This document shows, in pieces, positions 56,830 to 64,000 of a DNA stretch of 64,000 bases. Within the stretch, counting starts at the first letter, position 1. Each line of letters begins with the position of its first letter. The stretch is from the NCBI RefSeq assembly GCF_005222225.1, contig NZ_CP036536.1, forward strand, positions 3,434,001 through 3,498,000, written 5' to 3'. The notes under the pieces are model-generated. The model had not been told where the DNA came from. It did no database searches and saw only the letters and a program-made list of their open reading frames with translations. The stretch comes from Salinimonas lutimaris (lineage in GTDB: Bacteria; Pseudomonadota; Gammaproteobacteria; Enterobacterales; Alteromonadaceae). The position numbers were made by a program, and so were the translations under genes.

Positions 56830-58170
56830 TTAACCCTCTTTCTCAATAGTGGTCAATACGTCGCGCAGGATTGGGCCGTAGTTGTATTTGCCAGGGCATA
56901 CGTAAGTACACAGTGCCAAATCTTCTTCGTCCAATTCCAGGCAACCTAACTGCTGAGCACCGTCAGTATCACCAGAGATCAGGTCCCTAAGCAGCAGCGT
57001 AGGAATGATGTCCAGAGGCATAACGCGTTCGTAGTTACCAATTGGCACCATCGAGCGCTCGGAGCCATTGGTTGATGTCGTCATTTCGAACTTCTTGCTA
57101 GGTGACAAGTGGCCAAGGTATGCGCGGGTAACAGAGTGCATATCTGAGCCCGGCGTAATCCAGCCAAACAGTTTCTTCTCACGACCTTCTTTAATCAGTG
57201 ACACCTGATTATGGAAGCGTCCAAGGAAACCGTGTACACCTTGTGCCGTTGTACCGCTTAGTACTGAGCCTGAAATAACCCGTACTTCACCGTCAACGAT
57301 CTCTTTAGCGATTAATTCTTCGATATCAGCGCCCAGTAATGTACGTACCAGACGAGGCTGTTTAGCAGCCGGACCACCCAGTGCCACAACACGACGGTTG
57401 TCCAGTTCACCGGTTGTCAGCAATGCACCGATTGCGATGACGTCCTGATAATTAACATGCCAGACAGTTTTTGCATTACCTGCGCTGTCCAGGTGATGGA
57501 TATGCGTACCTGGCAGACCTGCCGGGTGCGGACCACCAAATTCCTGTACGTCCACTTTGGCATTGCCGGTAGCAACCTGTGCACCAGGTGCCTTACACAC
57601 AAATACCTTACCGCCGCTCAGTACACCCAGGGCATTCAGACCATTTACAAAATCGTCTTCACGCTCTTTAATGATAACGGTCGGGTCGCCGGCTAATGGA
57701 TTAGTATCCATCGCGGTAACAAAAATGGAATGCGGGGTTGAGCCCAGTGCTGGAGCCTTGCTGTAAGGACGCGTCCGTAATGACGTCCACAACCCGGACT
57801 CTACCAGCGTTTGCTGAAGCTGTTCCTGTGAAGCATTGGCGATCTGGTCAGCGGCAATCTTGTCAAAAGTAACAGCATCGTCACCTTCGATTTTAACTAC
57901 AACAGACTGAAGAACACGTTTGGCACCACGGTTTACCTCTACCACCTCACCGGCAGCTGGCGCAGTGAATTTAACGCCCGGATTCTTTTTGTCTTCAAAA
58001 AGAATCTGGCCTTTTTTCACTTTATCGCCAACCTGGATGTGCATGGTAGGTCGCATACCCACATATTCTTCGCCCAGAACGGCAACGCGCGAGACAGCAG
58101 CTCCGTCGGAGATTTGCTGCTCTGGCGCTCCCTTAATAGGGAGGTCGAGACCTTTCTTGATTTTTATCAT
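56830..58170 (-). CDS. nqrA: Na+-NQR subunit A (quinone-associated)
   Basis: 446 residues from ATG 58170 ([18 protein letters not shown]), the family start; the frame is open 34 codons further but that part lies in the leader and has no homology look. Biotinyl-lipoyl-like beta-hammerheads ([20 protein letters not shown]) are recognisable near residue 60. Soluble cytoplasmic subunit at the quinone end of the pump. First gene of nqrABCDEF. Confidence 0.98.
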   Translation of the reverse strand: MIKIKKGLDLPIKGAPEQQISDGAAVSRVAVLGEEYVGMRPTMHIQVGDKVKKGQILFEDKKNPGVKFTAPAAGEVVEVNRGAKRVLQSVVVKIEGDDAVTFDKIAADQIANASQEQLQQTLVESGLWTSLRTRPYSKAPALGSTPHSIFVTAMDTNPLAGDPTVIIKEREDDFVNGLNALGVLSGGKVFVCKAPGAQVATGNAKVDVQEFGGPHPAGLPGTHIHHLDSAGNAKTVWHVNYQDVIAIGALLTTGELDNRRVVALGGPAAKQPRLVRTLLGADIEELIAKEIVDGEVRVISGSVLSGTTAQGVHGFLGRFHNQVSLIKEGREKKLFGWITPGSDMHSVTRAYLGHLSPSKKFEMTTSTNGSERSMVPIGNYERVMPLDIIPTLLLRDLISGDTDGAQQLGCLELDEEDLALCTYVCPGKYNYGPILRDVLTTIEKEG

Positions 58171-58486
58171 ATGTAATCGCACTACTCTAATAAAAGAACC
58201 CTTTTGCATGTCTGCACCATACCGTGCCTGACAGCATGCAAAAAAACTCTGGTCCAACGGTACCCAACCCACAGTATCGTTGTTGTTCTGTAAGTTCGCT
58301 GCGCAGACCTTCTTCGTGGCCCGCTACCGTAGTCTAATGTTGATATTTATTCTTGTAGAGCTGACACCGGGCTTATCCGTCACTCAAGCGTTCTTCGGCG
58401 CTTTTTTACTGCCTTGGTCATGAAATGGTGGTAGAACTACCGCCATCTAACTTCGGGATTTTAACATTATCTGGCCACATTTCGCT
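58171..58486 (-). promoter_or_regulatory. Structured 5' leader of the nqr operon
   Basis: If transcription begins at the strong promoter 58493-58520, the leader is about 315 nt. It contains three hairpins: 58425-58446 (9-bp stem with one mismatch, GTTC loop), 58386-58403 (AAGCG/CGCTT) and 58206-58239 next to the start codon (GCATG/CATGC outer, GCAC/GTGC inner stem). I cannot match it to a known riboswitch. Confidence 0.5.
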
Positions 58487-58492
58487 ATGCAA

Positions 58493-58520
58493 ATTATAGA
58501 TTAACGAAAAAAATTGTTAA
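58493..58520 (-). promoter_or_regulatory. Sigma-70 promoter of the nqr operon
   Basis: On the minus strand TTAACA (58520-58515), a 16-base spacer and a perfect TATAAT (58498-58493). It is downstream of the fabV terminator and points at nqrA. Confidence 0.7.
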
Positions 58521-58571
58521 TAGTCGAACCTGCACCGCGTTCACCGATTATACAACAATGCGGTCAAAACG

Positions 58572-58603
58572 AAAAAAAAGCCGTCAAAAGTGACGGCTTT
58601 TTA
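58572..58603 (-). terminator. Rho-independent terminator after fabV
   Basis: AAGCCGTCA-CTTT-TGACGGCTT with a following run of eight T on the minus strand, ten bases after the fabV stop. It separates fabV from the nqr operon. Confidence 0.92.
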
Positions 58604-58612
58604 ATCTCTTCG

Positions 58613-59791
58613 CTACCAGGCAGCCTGAGGATCAACATCCTCTTCATAATCGACACTGTCGATATCAAAGCCGAATAACTTTAAAAATTCATGGTGATAA
58701 CCGGCATAATCACTCAGTTCATGGAAGTTTTCCTGAGTGACCTCGTCCCACAGCGCCTTAATTTTGGCCTGGGTCGCGGCATTGGTTTCTTTGCCGTCCA
58801 TACGAAAACGATTGGCTTCATCCAGCGTAGGCGTTTCACCATACAGACACTGTGTAAACAGACCTTTAATCTGTTCAATACAGCCTTCATGTGTGCCTTC
58901 TTCTTTCATCACTTTATAAATCAGTGAGATATAAAGCGGCATAACCGGAATGGCAGAGCTGGCCTGCGTCACCAGCGCTTTCAGTGATGACACATGAGCA
59001 TCTACCAGCAGTTCAGCATGCTTACCGTTGATCGCTGATGCAGCGCGATCCAGATCTTCTTTGGCCTTACCGATCGTAGCCTGTCCGTAGATAGGCCAGG
59101 TCAGTTCTTTGCCGATGTAGGTGTACGCTGTAGTTTTGCAACCTTGTTCAAGTACATCGGCAGCGGCCAGTGCATCCAGCCACATTTCCCAGTCTTCGCC
59201 GCCCATCACTTTGATAGTATCAGCGATCTCTTCGTCGTTGGCTGGTTCAAGGGTCACCTCATGAACCTGATCTTTGTCAGTATCATAAGTTTTGGTGGTG
59301 TAGGCCTGACCAACCGGCTTTAGCGTAGATTTGTACGTAATGCCGCTGTTGGGATCCGTTCGGCGCGGTGACGCCAGGCTGTAAATCACCAAGTCCACCT
59401 TACCCATTTCCTGTTTGATCTTCGCGATCACATCATCTTTGAGTTCGTGAGAAAAAGCATCGCCATTGATCGTTTGGGCAAATACCCCTTCCTGTTCAGC
59501 AAACTGATGAAATGCTGCGGTGTTATACCAGCCAGCGGTACCGGTCTTACGCTCTGTTGGAGCTTTTTCAAAGCACACACCCAGCGTTTTTGCGCCATAC
59601 CCGAATGCGGCGGTAATGCGTGAAGCCAGCCCGTAACCGGTAGAGCTACCGATAACCAGCACATTTTTAGGGCCTGCGCCCAAATCACCCTGCTGGCGTA
59701 CATATTCAATTTGTTGAGCAACTGACGCGGCACAGCCCTTAGGGTGCGCGTTAGTGCAGATAAAGCCTCTTACTTTCGGCTTGATGATCAT
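58613..59791 (-). CDS. fabV: Enoyl-ACP reductase FabV
   Basis: 392 residues, the length of FabV (trans-2-enoyl-CoA/ACP reductase), larger than FabI. NADH-binding [16 protein letters not shown] and the Yx8K active site in [14 protein letters not shown] are present; the N-terminus [20 protein letters not shown] and [11 protein letters not shown] at the C-terminus are family marks. It performs the last reduction of fatty-acid elongation. FabV enzymes are generally insensitive to triclosan. No fabI is in the window. GGATG precedes the ATG. Confidence 0.97.
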   Translation of the reverse strand: MIIKPKVRGFICTNAHPKGCAASVAQQIEYVRQQGDLGAGPKNVLVIGSSTGYGLASRITAAFGYGAKTLGVCFEKAPTERKTGTAGWYNTAAFHQFAEQEGVFAQTINGDAFSHELKDDVIAKIKQEMGKVDLVIYSLASPRRTDPNSGITYKSTLKPVGQAYTTKTYDTDKDQVHEVTLEPANDEEIADTIKVMGGEDWEMWLDALAAADVLEQGCKTTAYTYIGKELTWPIYGQATIGKAKEDLDRAASAINGKHAELLVDAHVSSLKALVTQASSAIPVMPLYISLIYKVMKEEGTHEGCIEQIKGLFTQCLYGETPTLDEANRFRMDGKETNAATQAKIKALWDEVTQENFHELSDYAGYHHEFLKLFGFDIDSVDYEEDVDPQAAW

Positions 59792-59900
59792 AATCTACAT
59801 CCTTTGCTAGTTGTGCCAGTATTGTAAACACGCATCAGGCAATGACAACTCTGAGCAGATCAACCTGAGCTTTTGTCCGGCCAGTGTATCACCGACGGGT

Positions 59901-59928
59901 AAAAAAAAGCCTGTCGAATGACAGGCTT
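59901..59928 (-). terminator. Rho-independent terminator after fklB
   Basis: AAGCCTGTC-ATTC-GACAGGCTT followed by TTTTTT on the minus strand, about 17 bases after the fklB stop. Confidence 0.92.
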
Positions 59929-59944
59929 GCTTATCTTTATATGA

Positions 59945-60565
59945 CTACGCCAGAATATCCAGCAGTTCTACGTCAAACACTAATGTTGTGTATGGCGGAA
60001 TAGCACCACCGGCACCTTGTTCACCATAGGCCAGTTCGTGCGGCACATATAAGCGCCATTTTGAACCGGCTGTCATCATTTGCAGGGCTTCCGTCCAGCC
60101 TTTGATCACGCCGTTTACCGGGAACTCTGCCGGCTGACCGCGTTCAACAGAGCTGTCGAACATGCTGCCATCAAGGAATGTGCCGTGATAGTGAACACGG
60201 ACTGTGCTGTCAGCGTTTGGCTTGTCGCCTTCACCCGTAGCAATCACTTCGTATTGCAGACCCGTGTCAGTCACCTGAATTTCTTCGCGCTGGGCATTTT
60301 CAGTCAGGAATTTTTCACCTTCTTCGATGCGACCTTTGCTTTCTTCTGCTTTGGCTGCCTGCATGCGCTGATGAATCTCAGCAAATGCAGAACGCAGTGC
60401 GTTGTTGTCTACCTGCGCCGCCTGGCCGGTAAACGCATCCTGCAGACCTTCTACCACTGCATTGATATCCAGACCGTCAAACGGGTTAGATTTCAGTTGC
60501 TCGCCCATTTGAAAACCAACACCGTAGCTGGCCTGCGTTTCTACTGAATTATATTTCTCGGACAC
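59945..60565 (-). CDS. fklB: FKBP-type peptidyl-prolyl isomerase FklB, GTG start
   Basis: 206 residues from GTG 60565, exactly the E. coli FklB length; the start has AGGAG five bases upstream, and the 32 codons of open frame before it are not family-like. Helical N-terminal dimerisation part (QASYGVGFQMGEQL), then a complete FKBP domain: VRVHYHGTFLDGSMFDSS, PVNGVIKGWTEALQMM and ELAYGEQGAGGAIPPYTTLVFDVELL (blocks shortened). Cytoplasmic, no signal peptide. Divergent from ppc. Confidence 0.94.
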   Translation of the reverse strand: MSEKYNSVETQASYGVGFQMGEQLKSNPFDGLDINAVVEGLQDAFTGQAAQVDNNALRSAFAEIHQRMQAAKAEESKGRIEEGEKFLTENAQREEIQVTDTGLQYEVIATGEGDKPNADSTVRVHYHGTFLDGSMFDSSVERGQPAEFPVNGVIKGWTEALQMMTAGSKWRLYVPHELAYGEQGAGGAIPPYTTLVFDVELLDILA

Positions 60566-60796
60566 AATCTCTCCTGAAATTAAATTACGAATTTTGTTTA
60601 AATATTCACCAAAACGGAATCCGTCGTGGTCAGATTTTAAAAACCGCGGGCAGTGTAACATACCCTTAATTTACTTGCTCTAGAGGATATACTGAGGGTT
60701 AAATTCGTTATTAAAAGGTTTAATTTATAACATAATGAGGTTAGACAAGTTGAAAAGTAGGCAGTATGGTATTTGCCACGAAAGTAGGAGGATGCC

Positions 60797-63418
60797 ATGC
60801 AATCACATTATGATGCTGAACTTAAAGATACAGTGAGGTACCTGGGGAAAACTCTGGGGGAAACTATTCAGGCAGAGCTGGGACAGGAGTGGCTGGAACG
60901 GATTGAACAAATCCGTAAAGATGGCCGCGCGTCTTATCAGGGCGATACAGATTGTAGTGAAAATCTGAAAGAAACTTTCAAAACCCTTTCCGACTCAGAC
61001 TTGCTGACCGTCGGCCGGGCATTTGCTCAGTTCCTCAACCTGGGCAACATCGCCGAGCAGGAATATAACAGTGCAATGAACGTGGATGCGTCACTTGATG
61101 CCCTGTTCAAGCATCTGGATAAAGCAGAGTTGACCAAAGACAATGTACAAAAAGCGGTCAACAAGCTGAACATCGATTTGGTGTTAACCGCTCACCCCAC
61201 CGAGGTGACCCGCCGTACCCTGATTCACAAACACAAAGAACTGGCAGACTGCCTGCAGGCAGTACACCAGGAGACCCTTGGGGATCATGAGCGTAAACGC
61301 ATTGAAACCCGTATTGCAGATTTGATCAGTCAGGCCTGGCATACTGAAGAAATTCGTTCTGAGCGCCCCACTCCGGTGGATGAAGCGCGCTGGGGCTTCT
61401 CGGTTATTGAAAACTCTTTATGGGAAGCCGTGCCCGAATTCCTGCGTGAACTGGATGAGCGCCTGGAAGCCGATTATGGCGTTAACCTGCCACTGGACTC
61501 TGCGCCAGTACAGTTTAGCTCCTGGATGGGCGGTGACCGTGACGGTAACCCCTTTGTAACAGCCAAGCTGACTGAACAGGTGCTGTATCTGGCGCGTAAA
61601 CGGGCAGCCAAACTGTTTGCCATTGATTTTGACCGCTTGCAGGTAGAGCTGTCGATGTTTGACTGCAACGACGCCCTGAGTGATGTGGTGGGTGATGTTA
61701 ATGAACCTTACCGGGCGCTGTTACGTCCGCTGGTTAAGCGTTTGCAGGCTACCCGCGATGGTATCAGTGACCTGCTGATGGGCAAGAATGTTGATCAAAG
61801 CGACTGGATTAAAGACAGTCAGGATTTGCTAGAGCCACTTCAGCTCTGCTATGACTCGTTGTGTGAGTCTGGCATGAAAGTGACTGCCAACGGCCTGCTG
61901 CTGGATACCATCCGCCGGGTGCGCTGTTTTGGTGCCTGTCTGCTGCGTCTTGATGTACGTCAGGACTCTGAACGTCATGCAGACGTGCTAAGCGAAATTA
62001 CCCGTTATCTGGGTCTGGGTGACTATGCCCAGTGGAGTGAAGCAGACAAGCAGGCTTTCCTGCTTAGAGAACTGTCATCCAAACGTCCGCTGTTCCCGGC
62101 CCACTGGGATGCGTCGGCCGATGTAAAGGAAGTGCTCGATACCTGTAAGGTAATTGCCAAGCACAACAAAAACGGCTTTGGTATTTATATTATCTCCATG
62201 GCCAGCCAGCCTTCTGATGTTATGGCGGTTCAGCTGTTATTGCAGGAAGCCGGTGTAAGCTGGCCCATGCCGGTTGCTCCGCTGTTTGAGACACTGGACG
62301 ATCTGAATAATTCGCCGGATGTTATGCGCAACCTGCTGTCTATTGACTGGTACAGAGGCTACGTAAAAGGCCGTCAGTTCATCATGATCGGGTATTCTGA
62401 CTCGGCCAAAGATGCCGGTGCTCTGGCCGCAGGCTGGGCGCAGTATGAGTCGCAGGAAGCACTGGTTAAACTGGCCGAAGAATTTGATGTAACACTGACG
62501 CTGTTCCATGGTCGTGGTGGTACGATTGGCCGTGGCGGTCTGCCTGCCCATGCGGCTATTTACTCACAGCCGCCAGGCTCACTGGAAGGCGGTTTCCGGG
62601 TAACTGAGCAAGGCGAAACCATTCGCTACAAGTTTGGCATGCCTAAGCTGGCCAAACGAAGCCTGGGTATTTACGCCAGTGCGATTATCGAAGCCATGTT
62701 GTTTCCGCCACCCGAGCCAAAAGCCGAATGGCGTGAACTGATTACCAAAATGGCAGCAAAAGGCCGGGATAACTACCGCGCCACCGTTCGTCATGATGAA
62801 GATTTTGTGCCCTATTTCCGGGTTGCTACGCCAGAACAGGAACTGGGTAAACTACCACTGGGCAGCCGTCCTTCTAAGCGTAAGCCACAAGGTGGTATTG
62901 AAAGTCTGCGGGCAATACCGTGGATTTTTGCCTGGGCTCAGACCCGACTGGTACTGCCGTCCTGGTTGGGTGTAATGCGCGCCATTGATTCGGTAAAGGC
63001 GGAGTCTGACGAAAAGGTGGTGGCAGAAATGTTCAGGGACTGGCCATTCTACCGCTCTCGTCTGTCGATGCTGGACATGGTATTTCATAAGGCCGACCCG
63101 CGCATTAGCGAAGCGTATGACGAGCGTCTCGTGCCAAAAGAACTTAAGCACTTTGGTAAAGCCTTGCGCGAAGAGCTGGGAGAAAGTGTAGAGTCACTGC
63201 TGAAACTGACCGGTGAATCTGAAATCATGGCTCAGGATCCGCAGGGTAAAGAGTCAATGAATATTCGGGCGGGCTACCTGCAGCCACTGCATTACTTGCA
63301 GATTGAACTGCTTGACCGGGTGCGTAAAGCCGGTGATGATGCGCAGAATAGCGCGCTTGAGCGGGCGATGATGGTTACTATTGCCGGTATTGCTATTGGT
63401 ATGCGTAATACAGGTTAA
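60797..63418 (+). CDS. ppc: Phosphoenolpyruvate carboxylase
   Basis: 873 residues (E. coli 883). Carboxylates PEP with bicarbonate to oxaloacetate to refill the TCA cycle. Catalytic His133 is in VLTAHPTEVTRRT; GGDRDGNPFVT, GYSDSAKDAG, FHGRGGTIGRGG and the C-terminal RNTG are the conserved sites for catalysis and allosteric control. AGGAGG before the ATG. Complete, monocistronic, with a strong terminator. Confidence 0.98.
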   Translation: MQSHYDAELKDTVRYLGKTLGETIQAELGQEWLERIEQIRKDGRASYQGDTDCSENLKETFKTLSDSDLLTVGRAFAQFLNLGNIAEQEYNSAMNVDASLDALFKHLDKAELTKDNVQKAVNKLNIDLVLTAHPTEVTRRTLIHKHKELADCLQAVHQETLGDHERKRIETRIADLISQAWHTEEIRSERPTPVDEARWGFSVIENSLWEAVPEFLRELDERLEADYGVNLPLDSAPVQFSSWMGGDRDGNPFVTAKLTEQVLYLARKRAAKLFAIDFDRLQVELSMFDCNDALSDVVGDVNEPYRALLRPLVKRLQATRDGISDLLMGKNVDQSDWIKDSQDLLEPLQLCYDSLCESGMKVTANGLLLDTIRRVRCFGACLLRLDVRQDSERHADVLSEITRYLGLGDYAQWSEADKQAFLLRELSSKRPLFPAHWDASADVKEVLDTCKVIAKHNKNGFGIYIISMASQPSDVMAVQLLLQEAGVSWPMPVAPLFETLDDLNNSPDVMRNLLSIDWYRGYVKGRQFIMIGYSDSAKDAGALAAGWAQYESQEALVKLAEEFDVTLTLFHGRGGTIGRGGLPAHAAIYSQPPGSLEGGFRVTEQGETIRYKFGMPKLAKRSLGIYASAIIEAMLFPPPEPKAEWRELITKMAAKGRDNYRATVRHDEDFVPYFRVATPEQELGKLPLGSRPSKRKPQGGIESLRAIPWIFAWAQTRLVLPSWLGVMRAIDSVKAESDEKVVAEMFRDWPFYRSRLSMLDMVFHKADPRISEAYDERLVPKELKHFGKALREELGESVESLLKLTGESEIMAQDPQGKESMNIRAGYLQPLHYLQIELLDRVRKAGDDAQNSALERAMMVTIAGIAIGMRNTG

Positions 63419-63441
63419 TTTCGCCTTTTAAAGTGAATACA

Positions 63442-63479
63442 ACAGCCGGTGCATGGCAACATGCACCGGCTGTTTTTTA
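63442..63479 (+). terminator. Rho-independent terminator after ppc
   Basis: ACAGCCGGTGCATG-GCAA-CATGCACCGGCTGT, a perfect 14-bp stem followed by TTTTTTA, starting 23 bases after the ppc stop. The strongest terminator in the window. Confidence 0.95.
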
Positions 63480-63579
63480 TCTCTATTTCTTCGTCGTCAA
63501 ACTCCTACCGCGCGGTGTACCATCATCCCGGGCCATTGCACACTATGTCATTTCGTCTGTTACCCTTCACCTTTATTCC

Positions 63580-63594
63580 TGATAATAAGTCTCA
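63580..63594 (+). promoter_or_regulatory. Candidate Fur box before the PepSY gene
   Basis: TGATAATAAGTCTCA matches the 7-1-7 Fur consensus (TGATAAT-N-ATTATCA) at 12 of 14 positions, the left half exactly. It lies about 100 bases before the start codon. Prediction only. Confidence 0.4.
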
Positions 63595-63691
63595 CTTAGA
63601 TTTAATGGACTGAATTGTGATAAAGTGTCGCATTCATCAGTTTTCTTATATGCCTGCCGGCAGGTATCAGCAGGTTAACAGAGAGTCATCA

Positions 63692-64000
63692 ATGCGTTTG
63701 AGTTTGGGAAGTGTCCGCCAGTGGCACTGGATTTCTGCGGCGGTCTGTATGGTCGGTATGCTACTGTTTGCCATTACCGGTATAACGCTTAATCATGCAG
63801 CAGACATACCTGCCACCCCGCAGGTTACCACTGTTGAGGCCACCGTACCTGACCGGCTGCTGACGCAATTAAATGCCCTGCCTGCCGGTAAAATTGCCGT
63901 GCCTGATGATCTGCGTCAGTGGCTGGCAGACCAGGCGGTGTACCCGCCGTCCTCAGTACAGGCTGAATATGACGGCCTTGAGCTGTATGTTGCCTGGCCC
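63692..64000 (+). CDS. PepSY-associated transmembrane protein, 5' part only
   Basis: 103 codons from ATG 63692 to the window end, open. It begins MRLSLGSVRQWHWISAAVC and a first membrane helix (MVGMLLFAITGITLNHA) typical of PepSY-associated TM proteins, then a periplasmic segment. These proteins often sit in iron-uptake or extracellular flavin/electron-transfer loci. GAGAG lies before the ATG. The C-terminal part is outside the window. Confidence 0.8.
   Translation, partial: MRLSLGSVRQWHWISAAVCMVGMLLFAITGITLNHAADIPATPQVTTVEATVPDRLLTQLNALPAGKIAVPDDLRQWLADQAVYPPSSVQAEYDGLELYVAWP

Noticed and set aside
58170-58272. N-terminal extension of nqrA by 34 codons
   Set aside because: The extension lies in the leader, is unlike NqrA, and the ATG at 58170 gives the standard N-terminus.
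60080-60547. 155-codon plus-strand frame opposite fklB
   Set aside because: Fully antisense to fklB, whose FKBP motifs and length are clear.
1-64000. CRISPR arrays, tRNA/rRNA genes, insertion sequences, prophage
   Set aside because: None seen by eye: no regularly spaced repeats, no tRNA-like CCA-ended cloverleaf, no transposase or phage structural genes.

Overview
The window reads as a chromosomal segment of a marine gammaproteobacterium of the Alteromonadaceae (Alteromonas/Salinimonas type). Reasons: an lptD-surA-pdxA-rsmA-apaG-apaH block in the enterobacterial order, a complete Na+-translocating NADH:quinone reductase (nqrABCDEF) with apbE and nqrM, FabV as enoyl-ACP reductase, exported S9 and S8 peptidases, an NSS-family Na+ symporter, and a PEP-CTERM surface protein beside a cellulose operon. 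This assignment is inferred from gene content and protein motifs, not from a database search. I see no rRNA, tRNA, CRISPR array, insertion sequence or prophage. Gene density is high and most genes look like core or lineage-typical genes.

Layout. 1-7.8 kb: djlA (minus, cut by the window edge) and the outer-membrane-biogenesis/housekeeping operon lptD-surA-pdxA-rsmA-apaG-apaH. 8-12.3 kb: a chemoreceptor behind an exact-match sigma-28 promoter, a CHASE4-like/GGDEF diguanylate cyclase and a DUF2945 protein. 12.3-12.65 kb: duplicated REP-like palindromes. 12.7-19.3 kb: S-formylglutathione hydrolase, two tandem YihG-type acyltransferases translationally coupled to a YbdG-type mechanosensitive channel, a small two-helix membrane protein, a YggN-like protein and a YeeZ-like epimerase. 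19.3-28 kb: NSS transporter, CsgA-like SDR and DCC-type thiol oxidoreductase, msrA, a beta-propeller-like lipoprotein, a PhoD-like phosphatase with fldB and a CLCA_X-type putative metalloprotease, and an ExbD without ExbB or TonB next to it. 28-37.6 kb: PEP-CTERM choice-of-anchor A protein, convergent with and overlapping a compact cellulose operon (unknown two-helix protein, bcsA, bcsB, bcsZ, bcsC). 37.7-48.8 kb: trmN6, a Rossmann oxidoreductase, dipeptidyl-peptidase-like S9 protease, S8 subtilase, PH-domain protein, threonine dehydratase-like enzyme with an exported amidohydrolase, and two MBL-fold hydrolases. 48.8-50.8 kb: dinB-DUF1653 behind a LexA box, and a GAF protein. 51-58.6 kb: nqrABCDEF-apbE-nqrM with a strong promoter and a structured leader of about 315 nt. 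58.6-64 kb: fabV, fklB, ppc and the start of a PepSY membrane protein.

How it fits together. ApbE supplies the covalent FMN groups of NqrB/NqrC, and NqrM is needed for Nqr maturation, so one transcript encodes a Na+ pump and its assembly factors. The GGDEF protein could supply c-di-GMP to the PilZ domain of BcsA, while the sigma-28 promoter ties the MCP to flagellar motility. No dramatic new defence or mobile system is visible. The most unusual points are the reduced cellulose cluster with an unassigned two-helix protein before bcsA, a lipoprotein BcsZ and an adjacent PEP-CTERM protein; the nqr leader; and the SOS-linked dinB-DUF1653 pair.
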